Assembly: GCA_002798295.1 (NCBI GenBank)
Contig: NWQT01000025.1
Span: 174,436-238,435, forward strand
Direction: 5' to 3'
Source: Lysobacteraceae bacterium NML07-0707
Lineage (GTDB): Bacteria; Pseudomonadota; Gammaproteobacteria; Xanthomonadales; Xanthomonadaceae
DNA length: 64,000 nt
Within the stretch, counting starts at the first letter, position 1, and each line of letters starts with the position of its first letter. The position numbers and the translations under genes were made by a program. Positions 1 to 8,719 of this stretch are shown here, in pieces. Below the pieces are notes generated by a model. The model saw nothing but the letters and a program-made list of their open reading frames with translations, searched no databases and was not told where the DNA came from.

Positions 1-400
1 GCCGCAAAACCCGCGTTCCAACTATGCCGTGACTGGCTTGTATTTCTACGATGGCCGCGCCCCGGAGCTGGCGGCCAATCTCAAGCCTTCGCCACGTGGC
101 GAGCTGGAAATCACCGATCTCAACAAAATCTATCTGCAAGAAGGTGCGCTGCATCTGGAGCGACTGGGACGCGGTTATGCCTGGCTGGATACCGGTACGC
201 ATCGATCCCTGCTGGAAGCGGCGAACTACATCGAAACCATCGAGGCGCGTCAGGGGCTGCGGGTGTGCTGCCCGGAAGAAATTGCCTTCATGAGTGGCTG
301 GATTGACACGGCGCAACTGGAAAAACTCGCCAAGCCGCTGCTCAAGAACGGTTATGGCCGCTATCTGATGAGCTTGCCGGAGCGAGGTTATGTGCCGTGA
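1..400 (+). CDS. rmlA: Glucose-1-phosphate thymidylyltransferase, 3' end (partial)
   Basis: This is the C-terminal part of RmlA, which makes dTDP-glucose from dTTP and glucose-1-phosphate, the first step of dTDP-L-rhamnose synthesis in the cytoplasm. The frame is open from base 2 and has no start codon in the window, so the gene begins upstream. The visible ~132 residues contain [22 protein letters not shown] and WLDTGTH, all typical of the RmlA sugar-binding and dimer region, and the family's C-terminal helical tail. The stop codon overlaps the GTG start of rmlC, so the two are translationally coupled in one rml operon. Confidence 0.93.
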   Translation, partial: PQNPRSNYAVTGLYFYDGRAPELAANLKPSPRGELEITDLNKIYLQEGALHLERLGRGYAWLDTGTHRSLLEAANYIETIEARQGLRVCCPEEIAFMSGWIDTAQLEKLAKPLLKNGYGRYLMSLPERGYVP

Positions 401-954
401 AAATCATTGAAACCGACCTGCCCGGCTGCCTGATTGTTGAGCCGCGGGTATTTGCCGATGAGCGTGGCTTTTTCTACGAATCCTTCAATGCCGACAAGCT
501 GGCCGGGCACGGCCTGCCGCTGCACTTCAAACAGGGCAATGTCTCGCACTCGGCCAAGGGGGTATTGCGCGGCCTGCATTACCAATGGCCCAAGCCACAG
601 GGCAAGCTGGTCTCGGTGCTTGAGGGCGAGGTGTGGGATGTGGCGGTGGATATCCGTCGTGGCTCGCCGGCCTTCGGGCAGTGGGTCGCCGTGGTGTTGA
701 GCGCAGAAAACAAGCGTCATTTCTGGATACCCGAAGGCTTTGCCCATGGTTTTGTGGTGCTGAGCGCCCATGCGCTGTTCACCTATCTGTGCACTGAAAC
801 CTATGATGCTGCTGCCGATGCCAATATCGCCTGGAACGACGGCCAGCTTGCGATTGACTGGCCGGTGTCGGCGCCGCAGCTCTCACCCAAGGATAGTGCA
901 GCGCCATTCCTGGCCGATATTCCCGCCGAGCGCCTGCCGGTGTATCAGCCATGA
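397..954 (+). CDS. rmlC: dTDP-4-dehydrorhamnose 3,5-epimerase
   Basis: RmlC epimerises dTDP-4-keto-6-deoxyglucose at C3 and C5, the third step of dTDP-L-rhamnose synthesis. The 185-residue length is normal for this cupin-fold family. Recognisable signatures are [13 protein letters not shown] near the N-terminus, VLRGLHYQ (with the catalytic-region His), [11 protein letters not shown] and [11 protein letters not shown]. The start is a GTG that overlaps the rmlA stop (GTGA). The stop in turn overlaps the rmlD start (ATGA), so rmlA-rmlC-rmlD are one coupled unit. Rhamnose made here would feed LPS O-antigen or exopolysaccharide. Confidence 0.97.
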   Translation: MKIIETDLPGCLIVEPRVFADERGFFYESFNADKLAGHGLPLHFKQGNVSHSAKGVLRGLHYQWPKPQGKLVSVLEGEVWDVAVDIRRGSPAFGQWVAVVLSAENKRHFWIPEGFAHGFVVLSAHALFTYLCTETYDAAADANIAWNDGQLAIDWPVSAPQLSPKDSAAPFLADIPAERLPVYQP

Positions 955-1838
955 AGATTCTGCTCTTGGGCGGCAATGGTCAGGTCGGCACCGAATGTCG
1001 CCGCGCGCTGGCTGCTTTAGGGGAGCTGACGGTCGCCACCCGTGCCGGTGAGCATGGCGTGGCGGCGGACTTCAGCGCCCCGGAAACCCTGCGTGCCTTG
1101 GTGCAGGCAATCGCGCCCGATGTGGTGGTGAATGCCGCAGCCTACACGGCAGTGGACAAGGCCGAAAGCGAGCGTGACCTGGCCTTCCTGGTTAATGCCC
1201 AAAGCCCGCGCGTGCTGGCCGAAGCCTGCAAGGTGCAGGGGGCTTATCTGCTGCATTACTCCACCGATTACGTTTTTGATGGTCAGGGGCAGCGTCCTTA
1301 CCGGCCAGAAGATGCTACCGCGCCATTGGGTGTTTACGGCCAAAGCAAGCTGGCTGGCGAAGAAGCGATTCGCGCCAGTGGCTGCCAACACGCCATCTTG
1401 CGCACTGCCTGGGTGTATGCGCATCACGGCAAGAATTTCCTGCTCACCATGCTGCGCCTTGCTGCCGAGCGCGATGAATTGCGCGTGGTTGCTGACCAAC
1501 ATGGCACGCCCACTCCCGCGGCACTGATTGCCGATGTTACTGCCCAAATCCTTGCAAAACCCGAACGCCCCAGCGGCACCTGGCATCTGACCCCGACCGG
1601 TAGCACCACATGGCATGGCTTTGCCGAGGCCATTGTCGAAGGCGCGCATGCGCAAGGCTTGCTGGCTAAAAAAACGCTGGTACTCCCCATCACTACGGCA
1701 GATTTTCCGACCCCGGCCAAGCGCCCCGCCTATTCTGTGCTGGATACGACCTGCCTTGAGCATGACTTTGCGTTGACTCTGCCGGATTGGCGCAATGGCT
1801 TGCAGCAGGTTCTGGCTACCCTTGCCGCTACGCGATGA
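951..1838 (+). CDS. rmlD: dTDP-4-dehydrorhamnose reductase
   Basis: RmlD reduces dTDP-4-keto-L-rhamnose to dTDP-L-rhamnose with NAD(P)H, the final step of the pathway. The 295-residue protein is a short-chain dehydrogenase: the N-terminal GGNGQVG is the Rossmann dinucleotide loop, STDYVFDG and the following YGQSKLAGE give the catalytic Ser/Thr-Tyr-Lys set, and LRTAWVY is a family hallmark. It begins inside the rmlC stop (ATGA). About 30 bases separate it from xanB on the same strand, consistent with one transcript. Confidence 0.97.
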   Translation: MKILLLGGNGQVGTECRRALAALGELTVATRAGEHGVAADFSAPETLRALVQAIAPDVVVNAAAYTAVDKAESERDLAFLVNAQSPRVLAEACKVQGAYLLHYSTDYVFDGQGQRPYRPEDATAPLGVYGQSKLAGEEAIRASGCQHAILRTAWVYAHHGKNFLLTMLRLAAERDELRVVADQHGTPTPAALIADVTAQILAKPERPSGTWHLTPTGSTTWHGFAEAIVEGAHAQGLLAKKTLVLPITTADFPTPAKRPAYSVLDTTCLEHDFALTLPDWRNGLQQVLATLAATR

Positions 1839-1867
1839 AGTAGGCTGTCGGCCTTCCATCTGCATTG

Positions 1868-3286
1868 ATGCCAATGATTCATCCGGTGATTTTGAGCGGC
1901 GGCAGTGGCACCCGCCTGTGGCCGCGCTCGCGCAGCAATACCCCCAAGCAGTTCCTGGCACTGACCGGCGATGACACCTTGTTCCAGGCCACCGCCCGGC
2001 GCGTGGCGAGCCTGCCTGGTGCCCGTCCGGTGCTGACCATCTGTGCCGATGACCATCGCTTCATGGTGGGCGAGCAGTTGCAGCAAATCGGCCTTGAAAG
2101 CGGCGGCATCGTGCTGGAGCCGGTGGCACGCAATACCGCGCCGGCCATCGCCCTGGCCGCCTTGCAGGTGCTGGCACAAGACCCGGATGGGGTATTGCTG
2201 GTATTGCCGGCCGACCATCTGATTCGCAACGAGGCCGCCTTCCATGCAGCGGTGGCGGCAGGCTTGCCGAAGGCGCAGCAAGGCCTGCTGGTGACTTTCG
2301 GCATCCGCCCGGAATACCCGGAGACCGGCTATGGCTATATCCGCAGCGGCGAGTCGCTGGGGGGCGGGGTGCAACGCATCGCGGCGTTTGTGGAAAAGCC
2401 CGATGCCGAGCGCGCCCGGCAATATCTTGAAAGCGGCGACTATCTCTGGAACTCCGGCATGTTCCTGTTTCGCGCCGACAGCTATCTGGCTGCGCTGGAA
2501 ACACATGCCCCGGCGATTGCGGCGGCGGCACGCAAGGCATGGCAGCTTGCCCGGCGCGATCTGGACTTCATCCGCGTGGACAAGGATGCCTTTGCGCAAA
2601 GCCCGGATGACTCCATCGACTATGCGGTGATGGAGCGCGTGCATCAGGCAGCGGTGGTGCCAGTGGATTGTGGCTGGAGTGATGTCGGCTCCTGGTCATC
2701 GCTATGGAGCGTCGCATCGCGCGATTCGATGGGCAATGTCCAGCTGGGCGATACCATTGCCATCGACAGCCGCAATACCTATCTGCAAGCCGCCGATGAG
2801 CGCCTGCTGGCGGTACTGGGGGTGGAAGACTTGATTGTGGTCGATACCGCCGATGCGGTGCTGGTGGCGCATCGCGAGCGCGTGCAGGACGTGAAAAAAC
2901 TGGTGGATACGCTCAAGGCCGAAGGCCGCACCGAGCATCTGCATCATCGCAAGGTGTACCGCCCCTGGGGCAGTTATGACTCGCTGGCAATGGGCGAGCG
3001 TTTTCAGGTCAAGCGCATCGTGGTCAAGCCCGGTGCCTCACTCAGCCTGCAACGTCACCAGCACCGTGCCGAACACTGGATTGTGGTGTCCGGCGTGGCC
3101 GAAGTCACCTGCGACGAGCGCGTATTCGAGCTGCGCGAAAACCAGAGCACTTACATCCCGCAGGGCAGTATCCATCGCCTGCGCAATGCCACGGATACTC
3201 CGGTGGAGCTGATCGAAGTGCAGTCTGGCAGCTATCTTGGCGAAGACGATATCGAGCGGCTGGAGGATGTTTATGGGCGCGGCTGA
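1868..3286 (+). CDS. xanB: Bifunctional mannose-1-phosphate guanylyltransferase / mannose-6-phosphate isomerase
   Basis: This enzyme makes GDP-mannose for LPS, xanthan-like polysaccharide or GDP-sugars. The N-terminal nucleotidyltransferase domain (about residues 1-285) carries SGGSGTRLWPRSR and FVEKPDAERA. The C-terminal type II phosphomannose isomerase cupin (about 320-470) carries RPWGSYDSL, QRHQHRAEHWIVVSG and the metal-site His/Glu residues. At 472 residues the length matches XanB/ManC/AlgA. The start is uncertain between ATG 1868 and ATG 1874, because no clear Shine-Dalgarno sequence separates them. The symbol xanB follows Xanthomonas usage; manC is equivalent. Confidence 0.95.
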   Translation: MPMIHPVILSGGSGTRLWPRSRSNTPKQFLALTGDDTLFQATARRVASLPGARPVLTICADDHRFMVGEQLQQIGLESGGIVLEPVARNTAPAIALAALQVLAQDPDGVLLVLPADHLIRNEAAFHAAVAAGLPKAQQGLLVTFGIRPEYPETGYGYIRSGESLGGGVQRIAAFVEKPDAERARQYLESGDYLWNSGMFLFRADSYLAALETHAPAIAAAARKAWQLARRDLDFIRVDKDAFAQSPDDSIDYAVMERVHQAAVVPVDCGWSDVGSWSSLWSVASRDSMGNVQLGDTIAIDSRNTYLQAADERLLAVLGVEDLIVVDTADAVLVAHRERVQDVKKLVDTLKAEGRTEHLHHRKVYRPWGSYDSLAMGERFQVKRIVVKPGASLSLQRHQHRAEHWIVVSGVAEVTCDERVFELRENQSTYIPQGSIHRLRNATDTPVELIEVQSGSYLGEDDIERLEDVYGRG

Positions 3287-3358
3287 TTGCGCCTGAGCGG
3301 CGTGAGCGTGGTCGGTTTGCAGATACACTAACCGGCACTTTCAAACAGGTGGTTTCCG

Positions 3359-4072
3359 ATGAGTCGAAGCAAGCTGTATCCCGATGCCAAGGCTGCCTTG
3401 GCCGATGTGGTGGCCGATGGGCAAACGCTCGCCGTGGGCGGGTTTGGTCTGTGCGGTATTCCCGAAGCCCTGATTGCCGCGCTGCGCGATTCCGGCGTGA
3501 AAGGGTTGACTGCGATTTCCAATAACGCCGGGGTTGATGGTTTTGGCCTTGGCCTGCTGCTGGAAACCCGGCAGATCAAGAAGATGATTTCTTCCTATGT
3601 GGGTGAAAACAAGGAGTTCGAGCGCCAGTTTCTCTCTGGCGAGCTGGAGCTGGAATTCAACCCGCAGGGCACCTTGGCTGAGCGTCTGCGCGCCGGTGGT
3701 GCGGGCATTCCGGCATTCTTCACCGCCACCGGCTATGGCACGGTGGTGGCCGAAGGCAAGGAAACCCGTGAATTCGACGGCAAGCACTATGTGCTGGAAA
3801 CCGCGCTGAGCGCTGATGTGTCGCTGGTCAAGGCGTGGAAGGCGGACAAGGCCGGGAACCTCGTGTTCCGCAAGGCCGCGCGCAACTTCAATCCTGCCTG
3901 CGCGATGGCCGGCAAGGTGTGCGTCGCGGAAGTGGAGGAACTGGTGGAAACCGGCCAGCTTGACCCGGATCAAGTGCATCTGCCCGGTATCTATGTCGAT
4001 CGCATCGTGGTCAATGTCAGCCCGGAAAAACGCATCGAACAGCGCACCGTGCGCAGCGAAGGAGGTAACTGA
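3359..4072 (+). CDS. 3-oxoacid CoA-transferase subunit A
   Basis: This is the A subunit of a heterodimeric class I CoA-transferase (SCOT-like), which moves CoA between succinyl-CoA and a 3-oxoacid such as acetoacetate. The 237-residue length fits the family. Typical segments are [16 protein letters not shown] near the N-terminus, [28 protein letters not shown] and [11 protein letters not shown]. Subunit B follows one base after the stop. In Xanthomonas the equivalent pair (lpsI/lpsJ) sits next to xanB, so the neighbourhood is conserved. A direct role in LPS synthesis is not demonstrated by sequence; ketone-body metabolism is the safer reading. Confidence 0.93.
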   Translation: MSRSKLYPDAKAALADVVADGQTLAVGGFGLCGIPEALIAALRDSGVKGLTAISNNAGVDGFGLGLLLETRQIKKMISSYVGENKEFERQFLSGELELEFNPQGTLAERLRAGGAGIPAFFTATGYGTVVAEGKETREFDGKHYVLETALSADVSLVKAWKADKAGNLVFRKAARNFNPACAMAGKVCVAEVEELVETGQLDPDQVHLPGIYVDRIVVNVSPEKRIEQRTVRSEGGN

Positions 4073-4073
4073 G

Positions 4074-4700
4074 ATGGCCTGGACGCGTGATCAGATGGCA
4101 CAGCGTGCCGCCCGGGAATTGAGCGATGGCGCCTATGTCAACCTCGGCATCGGCCTGCCGACCCTGGTGGCCAATTACATCCCTGATGGCATGGAGGTCT
4201 GGCTGCAATCGGAAAACGGCCTGCTCGGCATCGGCCCGTTCCCGACCGAGGCGGAAGTCGATGCCGACCTCATCAATGCCGGCAAGCAGACTGTTACCGC
4301 CGTGCCGGGCGCCAGCTATTTTGGCAGCCATGACAGCTTCGCGATGATTCGCGGTGGGCATATCGACCTTGCCATCCTCGGCGCGATGGAAGTCACCGGC
4401 AAGGGCGATCTGGCCAACTGGATGGTGCCGGGCAAGATGGTCAAGGGCATGGGCGGGGCGATGGATCTGGTGGCCGGCGTCAAGCGTGTGGTGGTGCTGA
4501 TGGAGCACACCACCAAGAGCGGCAGCCCGAAAATCCTGCCCGAATGTACCCTGCCGCTGACCGGCGTGGGCGTGGTCAACCGCATCATCACTGACCTTGG
4601 CGTATTTGATGTCAGCGCAGCGGGCTTGAAGCTGGTGGAACTGGCCGAAGGCGTGAGCGAGGCAGAAGTGCGCGAAAAAACCGGGGTACCGCTGGTTTGA
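4074..4700 (+). CDS. 3-oxoacid CoA-transferase subunit B
   Basis: This is the catalytic B subunit partner of the preceding gene. The 208-residue protein carries [15 protein letters not shown] and [11 protein letters not shown], the S-E-N-G segment that holds the covalent-catalysis glutamate of class I CoA-transferases. [19 protein letters not shown] is also family-typical. The frame stays open far upstream, but ATG 4074 is chosen because GGAGGT lies 8 bases before it (4061-4066) and alignment begins there. It is followed by a strong hairpin that ends the rml-xanB-CoA-transferase block. Confidence 0.94.
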   Translation: MAWTRDQMAQRAARELSDGAYVNLGIGLPTLVANYIPDGMEVWLQSENGLLGIGPFPTEAEVDADLINAGKQTVTAVPGASYFGSHDSFAMIRGGHIDLAILGAMEVTGKGDLANWMVPGKMVKGMGGAMDLVAGVKRVVVLMEHTTKSGSPKILPECTLPLTGVGVVNRIITDLGVFDVSAAGLKLVELAEGVSEAEVREKTGVPLV

Positions 4701-4726
4701 GGACTTGATGCCTTTACCGTTGCAGC

Positions 4727-4763
4727 AAACAACAAACGCCGGAGAATCCGGCGTTTGTTGTTT
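4727..4763. terminator. Bidirectional hairpin between convergent genes
   Basis: A perfect 17-bp inverted repeat (4727-4743 and 4747-4763) encloses a GAA loop. The 5' arm starts with an A-rich run and the 3' arm ends in TTGTTGTTT, so the stem serves as a terminator read from either side. It lies between the CoA-transferase B gene (+) and the DUF2892 gene (-), which converge here. Confidence 0.85.
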
Positions 4764-4780
4764 CAGGGGTATGCCTGGCT

Positions 4781-4975
4781 TTACTTCGGCTTGTGCTTGC
4801 AGGTGCTGAGGCCGAATGGCAGATAGGCCGGGCAGATCCGCACCAGGCCGGTGATGAGTGGCAACAGGCCAAGCCAGCCCCAGGCGCCGATATGGCCGGT
4901 GAGAGTCAGCCCGATCAGCACCAGACCGAGCACGATGCGCAGCAGGCGGTCGATGCCGCCGACATTGAACTTCAT
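4781..4975 (-). CDS. DUF2892 (YgaP-TM type) small inner-membrane protein
   Basis: This is a 64-residue protein with the DUF2892 pattern: MKFNVGGIDRLLRIVLG at the N-terminus, then two hydrophobic helices (about 13-31 and 34-50) and RICPAYLPFGLSTC near the end, with two cysteines. The family appears as a membrane domain fused to or beside rhodanese and other sulfur-transfer proteins, but its activity is not established. Longer in-frame starts exist upstream; ATG at 4975 gives the family's standard N-terminus. It follows the AhpD-like gene by 16 bases and is probably co-transcribed with it, under the BigR-like regulator on the other strand. Confidence 0.85.
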   Translation of the reverse strand: MKFNVGGIDRLLRIVLGLVLIGLTLTGHIGAWGWLGLLPLITGLVRICPAYLPFGLSTCKHKPK

Positions 4976-4991
4976 GATGAGCGCCTCCGAA

Positions 4992-5351
4992 TCAGTTGTT
5001 GTTGGCTTTTCCGCCGCCGAATTCTTCATAGGCGGCCAATGCGTTGGCAGCATACATCAGCGAGGGGCCGCCGCCCATGTACACGCATACCGAGAGCATT
5101 TCTTCCAGCTCGGCGCGACTGCAACCAAGCTTCACCAGCGCCTGGGCGTGATAGCCAAGGCAGGGGTCGCAGCGCGAAGCCACCGCCAGCGCCATGGCAA
5201 TCAGCTCCTTGGTTTTCTTGTCCAGCACACCATCGGAAATGGCCGCCTGTGCCAGCGCCGAGAAACCCTGGGTGGTAGCGGGAATGTCACGCCGCAGCGG
5301 CGCCAGCCAGGAGGAGGTGTGACCAATGATTTCTTTGTAGCTCTTGCTCAT
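4992..5351 (-). CDS. Carboxymuconolactone decarboxylase / AhpD-like family protein
   Basis: This 119-residue alpha-helical protein belongs to the CMD/AhpD family. The redox signature CDPCLGYH places Cys61, Cys64 and His68 as in AhpD-type peroxidase partners, followed by GCSRAELEEML and the helical YAANALAAYEEF end. ATG at 5351 is preferred over two upstream in-frame ATGs because GAGG lies 5 bases before it. It heads a two-gene (-) transcript with the DUF2892 protein, divergent from a BigR/SqrR-like repressor. That context suggests a thiol or sulfide-stress function, which is inference. Confidence 0.85.
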   Translation of the reverse strand: MSKSYKEIIGHTSSWLAPLRRDIPATTQGFSALAQAAISDGVLDKKTKELIAMALAVASRCDPCLGYHAQALVKLGCSRAELEEMLSVCVYMGGGPSLMYAANALAAYEEFGGGKANNN

Positions 5352-5376
5352 ATGAACCTCGGTTGTCATTGAATAC

Positions 5377-5386
5377 ATGATTTCAT
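5377..5386. promoter_or_regulatory. Candidate operator in the divergent AhpD-like / BigR-like intergenic region
   Basis: The core ATGA-TT-TCAT palindrome sits in the very AT-rich 66-base gap between the two divergent genes. BigR-type repressors are known to bind AT-rich palindromes overlapping their own divergent promoter. This assignment rests on position and symmetry only. Confidence 0.4.
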
Positions 5387-5418
5387 ATTATATTTTTAAG
5401 TAAATTGTTTGCAATGCC

Positions 5419-5772
5419 ATGACGCACGCCTTGCCATCCCCGCCAGCCACCCCGATAGCGCCCGAGCAGATGCGCGCCGGAGCTGAAGCGGCCTTGACCT
5501 TGCTCAAAGCATTGGCCAATCACGACCGGCTGATGCTGCTGTGCCAGCTCTCGCAGGGCGAGGCCACAGTCGGGGCATTGGAAGTGGCGCTGGGGATTCG
5601 CCAGCCGACGCTTTCACAGCAGCTGGCCGTGCTGCGCAATGAGGGGTTGGTCAGCACCCGCCGCGAGGGCAAACACATCCATTACGCGATAGCGAGCGTG
5701 GAGGCGTTGCGGCTTTTGCAGACGCTGCACGAGATTTTTTGCCCGAAGCCAGGCATGAGCAGACACGGGTAA
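5419..5772 (+). CDS. ArsR-family transcriptional repressor, BigR/SqrR-like
   Basis: This is a 117-residue winged-helix repressor. The recognition helix region QPTLSQQLAVLRNEGLV and wing REGKHIHYAI are classic ArsR. Two cysteines fall at Cys42 (MLLCQL) and Cys108 (EIFC), the same positions as the redox pair in BigR, which forms a disulfide or polysulfide bridge in response to persulfides. No metal-binding CXC or other ArsR metal site is visible. It is divergent from the AhpD-like/DUF2892 pair, its likely targets, and probably represses itself. I leave the symbol blank because the signal it senses is inferred from family resemblance. Confidence 0.88.
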   Translation: MTHALPSPPATPIAPEQMRAGAEAALTLLKALANHDRLMLLCQLSQGEATVGALEVALGIRQPTLSQQLAVLRNEGLVSTRREGKHIHYAIASVEALRLLQTLHEIFCPKPGMSRHG

Positions 5773-5872
5773 CGAATACTTGGCTCATGGGCAGCGGTTG
5801 TTGTATTGCTGGCGCTCAGCAAGATGGACTGTGGAATTGCAACGGCTGGCAGGCAGTCGCAACGGTCATGGC

Positions 5873-8571
5873 TTATTGGCCAATGAAAGATCCCTGCGCC
5901 CGGCAGCCTTGGTGAAAGCGGGAGCAGCCAAGGAAGCGTCCATTGCGGCCATCTTTGGGCTGGATGATGCCGCGCTTGCAAACCGGGCATGGGTCACCGG
6001 CCCGGGTGCTGGCAGGCAGCCGCCGGGCGCGGGGATTGCGTCGGGTCTGAGCCTGCGCCTGCGCGGGCAGGTCTTGCTCTGCCCTGCGCTTGAATGTGCA
6101 AGCCGGAAAGCGGCTACATCCTTGGAAGTCGCCGTAAGGACCCGAGCGCAATTGCAAGACGCCGCGACCGCATTCAGGGCAGGCTTCCAGTGGCTGGCCG
6201 TCAACCGGCTCAATCCTGAGATGCCCTGCTTTTACCAGCTCGATCAGGAAGCGCGAGGGCTGGTTCAAGGTCGTGTACAGCCGTACTTGCCTGCGCGCCC
6301 GGGTAATGGCCACGTAGAACAGCCGGCGCTCCTCGGCGAATGGAAACGGATCCGGCGCCGGCATCGCCAGCTGTAGTGCCGGGTCGTCCTGTATCTGGCT
6401 GGGGAAGCCGCGTGTGCCTTCCACTACATTGAGGACGAATACGTACTCGGCCTCCAGCCCCTTGGAGCCATGTGCGGTTCGGTACTCTATCTTTAGCCTG
6501 TCGCCAAAGCGCCGCTGCCACGACGGCAATGCAGCGGGTCTGTCGTCGCGATAGCGGCCAAGGAGCATGACGCTCAGATGCGTCCCCCGCATTGGCTTCA
6601 GCCTGCCGTTTGACGCCAACTGGTGCATTTGCGCCAGCTGCTGTTCGACATGCTCGGCAATGCCATGCGGGCTCGAAAAGCCATAGGCCAGCAGCGGCGT
6701 TTTTGTCAGTGGGTTGTGGGTCTTGACCTGTTTTTTGATCTGCGCGGGACTGTTCTGGATGAACTGGCTGGAGATATCGCATAGCAGCTGCGGACAGCGG
6801 AAGGTGGTGCTGAGCGTCAGCCGGGTGGCGTGCTGGAAAGTCTTTTCGAACTCGGTCATCACGCTGATATCGGAACCGGCAAAGCGGTTGATGCCCTGCC
6901 AGTCATCGCCTACCACGCAAAGATGGGCGGGAGGATCTTGCTGGCTTGCCAAGGCTTTCAACAGCCGGATGCGGGCGCGTGAGCTGTCCTGAAATTCATC
7001 GGCCAGGATCACCGTGTAGGGGCTCTGATAAGCACCCGATTCCACGTATTCCGCAGCCAGAATCAACATATCCTCAAAGTCGATGAAGCCGCCCTGTTGC
7101 AGACGCCGTTCCCATTCCGCAGCAATCTGCTCGTACAGTCGCAGATACATGCCAAGGCGCGCGGCAAATCCATCGTCGGACTGGGTGGTCAGTGCATCCT
7201 GCAAGTCTTGTGTGCTCAAGCCGTTGTTCTTGACGTGTTGCTGGAAAACCCGGAACGAGCGTGCCAAGTCCTGCTCATGCACTGGTTGCAAGCCGGTGGC
7301 CTGCTTGTCCGGGTTGAAGCGGGGCTGGAGGCCATGGGCAATCAGTGCCTGCTCCAGCGCCGGAATGGCCTCGCCATTGAGCAGAGTGTGCGAGGTGGTT
7401 TCAAACAGTGCCGTGCCCATCCTGGCATGCAGTGCACGCTTCCATTTCACGCCTGCCAGATAGCCCTCGAACTGCCTGGGCGGCTGCCCTTTGCCGTTGA
7501 GAGCGAAGTGCTCGTGGTACAGATTGGCGTCGGGATAGTAAAAGTCGGGGAAGTATTGCCGGTATTGGTGGTCGGCAGTTGCATGCTCGTAGGGGCGTTC
7601 GTATTCATAGGCAATATCGTTGTAGAACAACCAGTCCGCGATGGTGCGCTCTCCTTGCTCTTGACCACCTCACCTCCGGCGGTGCGGAAGCCGCGCACAC
7701 CATTGCCATAGGCTTCGGGCTCGTCAGGCTGCCCCCATTTGCCGACATCGCGGGCATACACGGTGCGGAACAATGCCCAGTCGTGCCTGAAAGCCTCATC
7801 TTGTTGGGCCAGCGTTTGGATGATGTCGCTGACTTCGCGCACATCAGCTCCTGGATTGGATGGATCTACCCAGGGCGCCAACGACGGCTTCTTGCCGGTG
7901 GCTTTGGCGATGACGTCAATGCCGAAGGCGTGGAAGGTGTTGGATCTGACTTTTTCCACACGCGGCACATCTTTGAGCTGCTCGGTAATGCGCTGTCCGA
8001 CTTCGTCAGCCGTGGCGCGGTTGAATGCCAGCAGCAGGATTTGTTCGGGTGTGGCCAGCCCCTGATGGAGGACATAGCCGGTCTTGGCCACCATTGTCGA
8101 GGTTTTGCCCGAACCGGCCGCGGCGACAACCATCACTGCATCATCCATGCATACGCAGGCTTGAATCTGCTCATCGGTGAGCGGGTTCTTTTCCACGGTG
8201 GCAAAGAACTGCTGGCACGCGACTTTCTGTTGAGTCAGGTGCTGGGCATTCAATTTGTCAAAGTGGCACTGCAAGGTTTCCTCGGCGCAAGTCTCACCTA
8301 CCGCCAGCTTCCAATTCTTGGCCGGATGCTCGGGAGCTGGGTGGGATGCCAGGAATCTGCTGGCCGTCCCCTTGGGAATCCAGCGTCCCTGACCGGCAAA
8401 CACCATTGCTGTCTCAATCCAGTGCCGGTAGCTTTCATCAAAACTTGCTTGCCAGCGGGCGGCATTCACTCTGGAATCATGAGCAACCTGGGCTTTTACC
8501 CGCTTGGCAGCAGAAAATATCCAGGCAAGCCCTGCCAATATCAGAAACAGCAGTCCCGTCCCCAGAATCAC
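5873..8571 (-). pseudogene. Helicase-IV-like (UvrD superfamily 1) DNA helicase, split by one frameshift
   Basis: Two frames join into one ~898-residue helicase. The N-terminal part (GTG at 8571, GAGG 5 bases upstream) starts with a membrane-like helix and carries Walker A AAAGSGKTS and ILLLAFNRATADEVGQRI. The C-terminal part (to 5873) carries DEFQDSS, GDDWQGINRFAGS, HGSKGLEAEYV and RRLFYVAITRAR, then two topoisomerase-type zinc ribbons (CPECGRG...CSRFPAC and CPVCKRG...CSRFHQGC). At 7647-7655 the coding strand reads AAGGAGAGCGCACC; one extra G would give K-E-E-R-T and restore continuity through IADWLFYN, as in HelD. A real frameshift mutation or an assembly error are both possible. Zinc ribbons are absent from E. 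coli HelD. Confidence 0.85.
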
Positions 8572-8719
8572 GCTGACCTCGCCTCCCCGCTTGCGGGTTG
8601 ACCCGAGCCGATCAAGTTACTGTCCTTGTCAGGTTCGCGGTGCCAGCTTGAAGTGCGATGGCAAGGGGCGAATAAGAAGCACGGAGAGCGCATGGTGTCA
8701 GTTGGGCAAGGGGAAGGGC

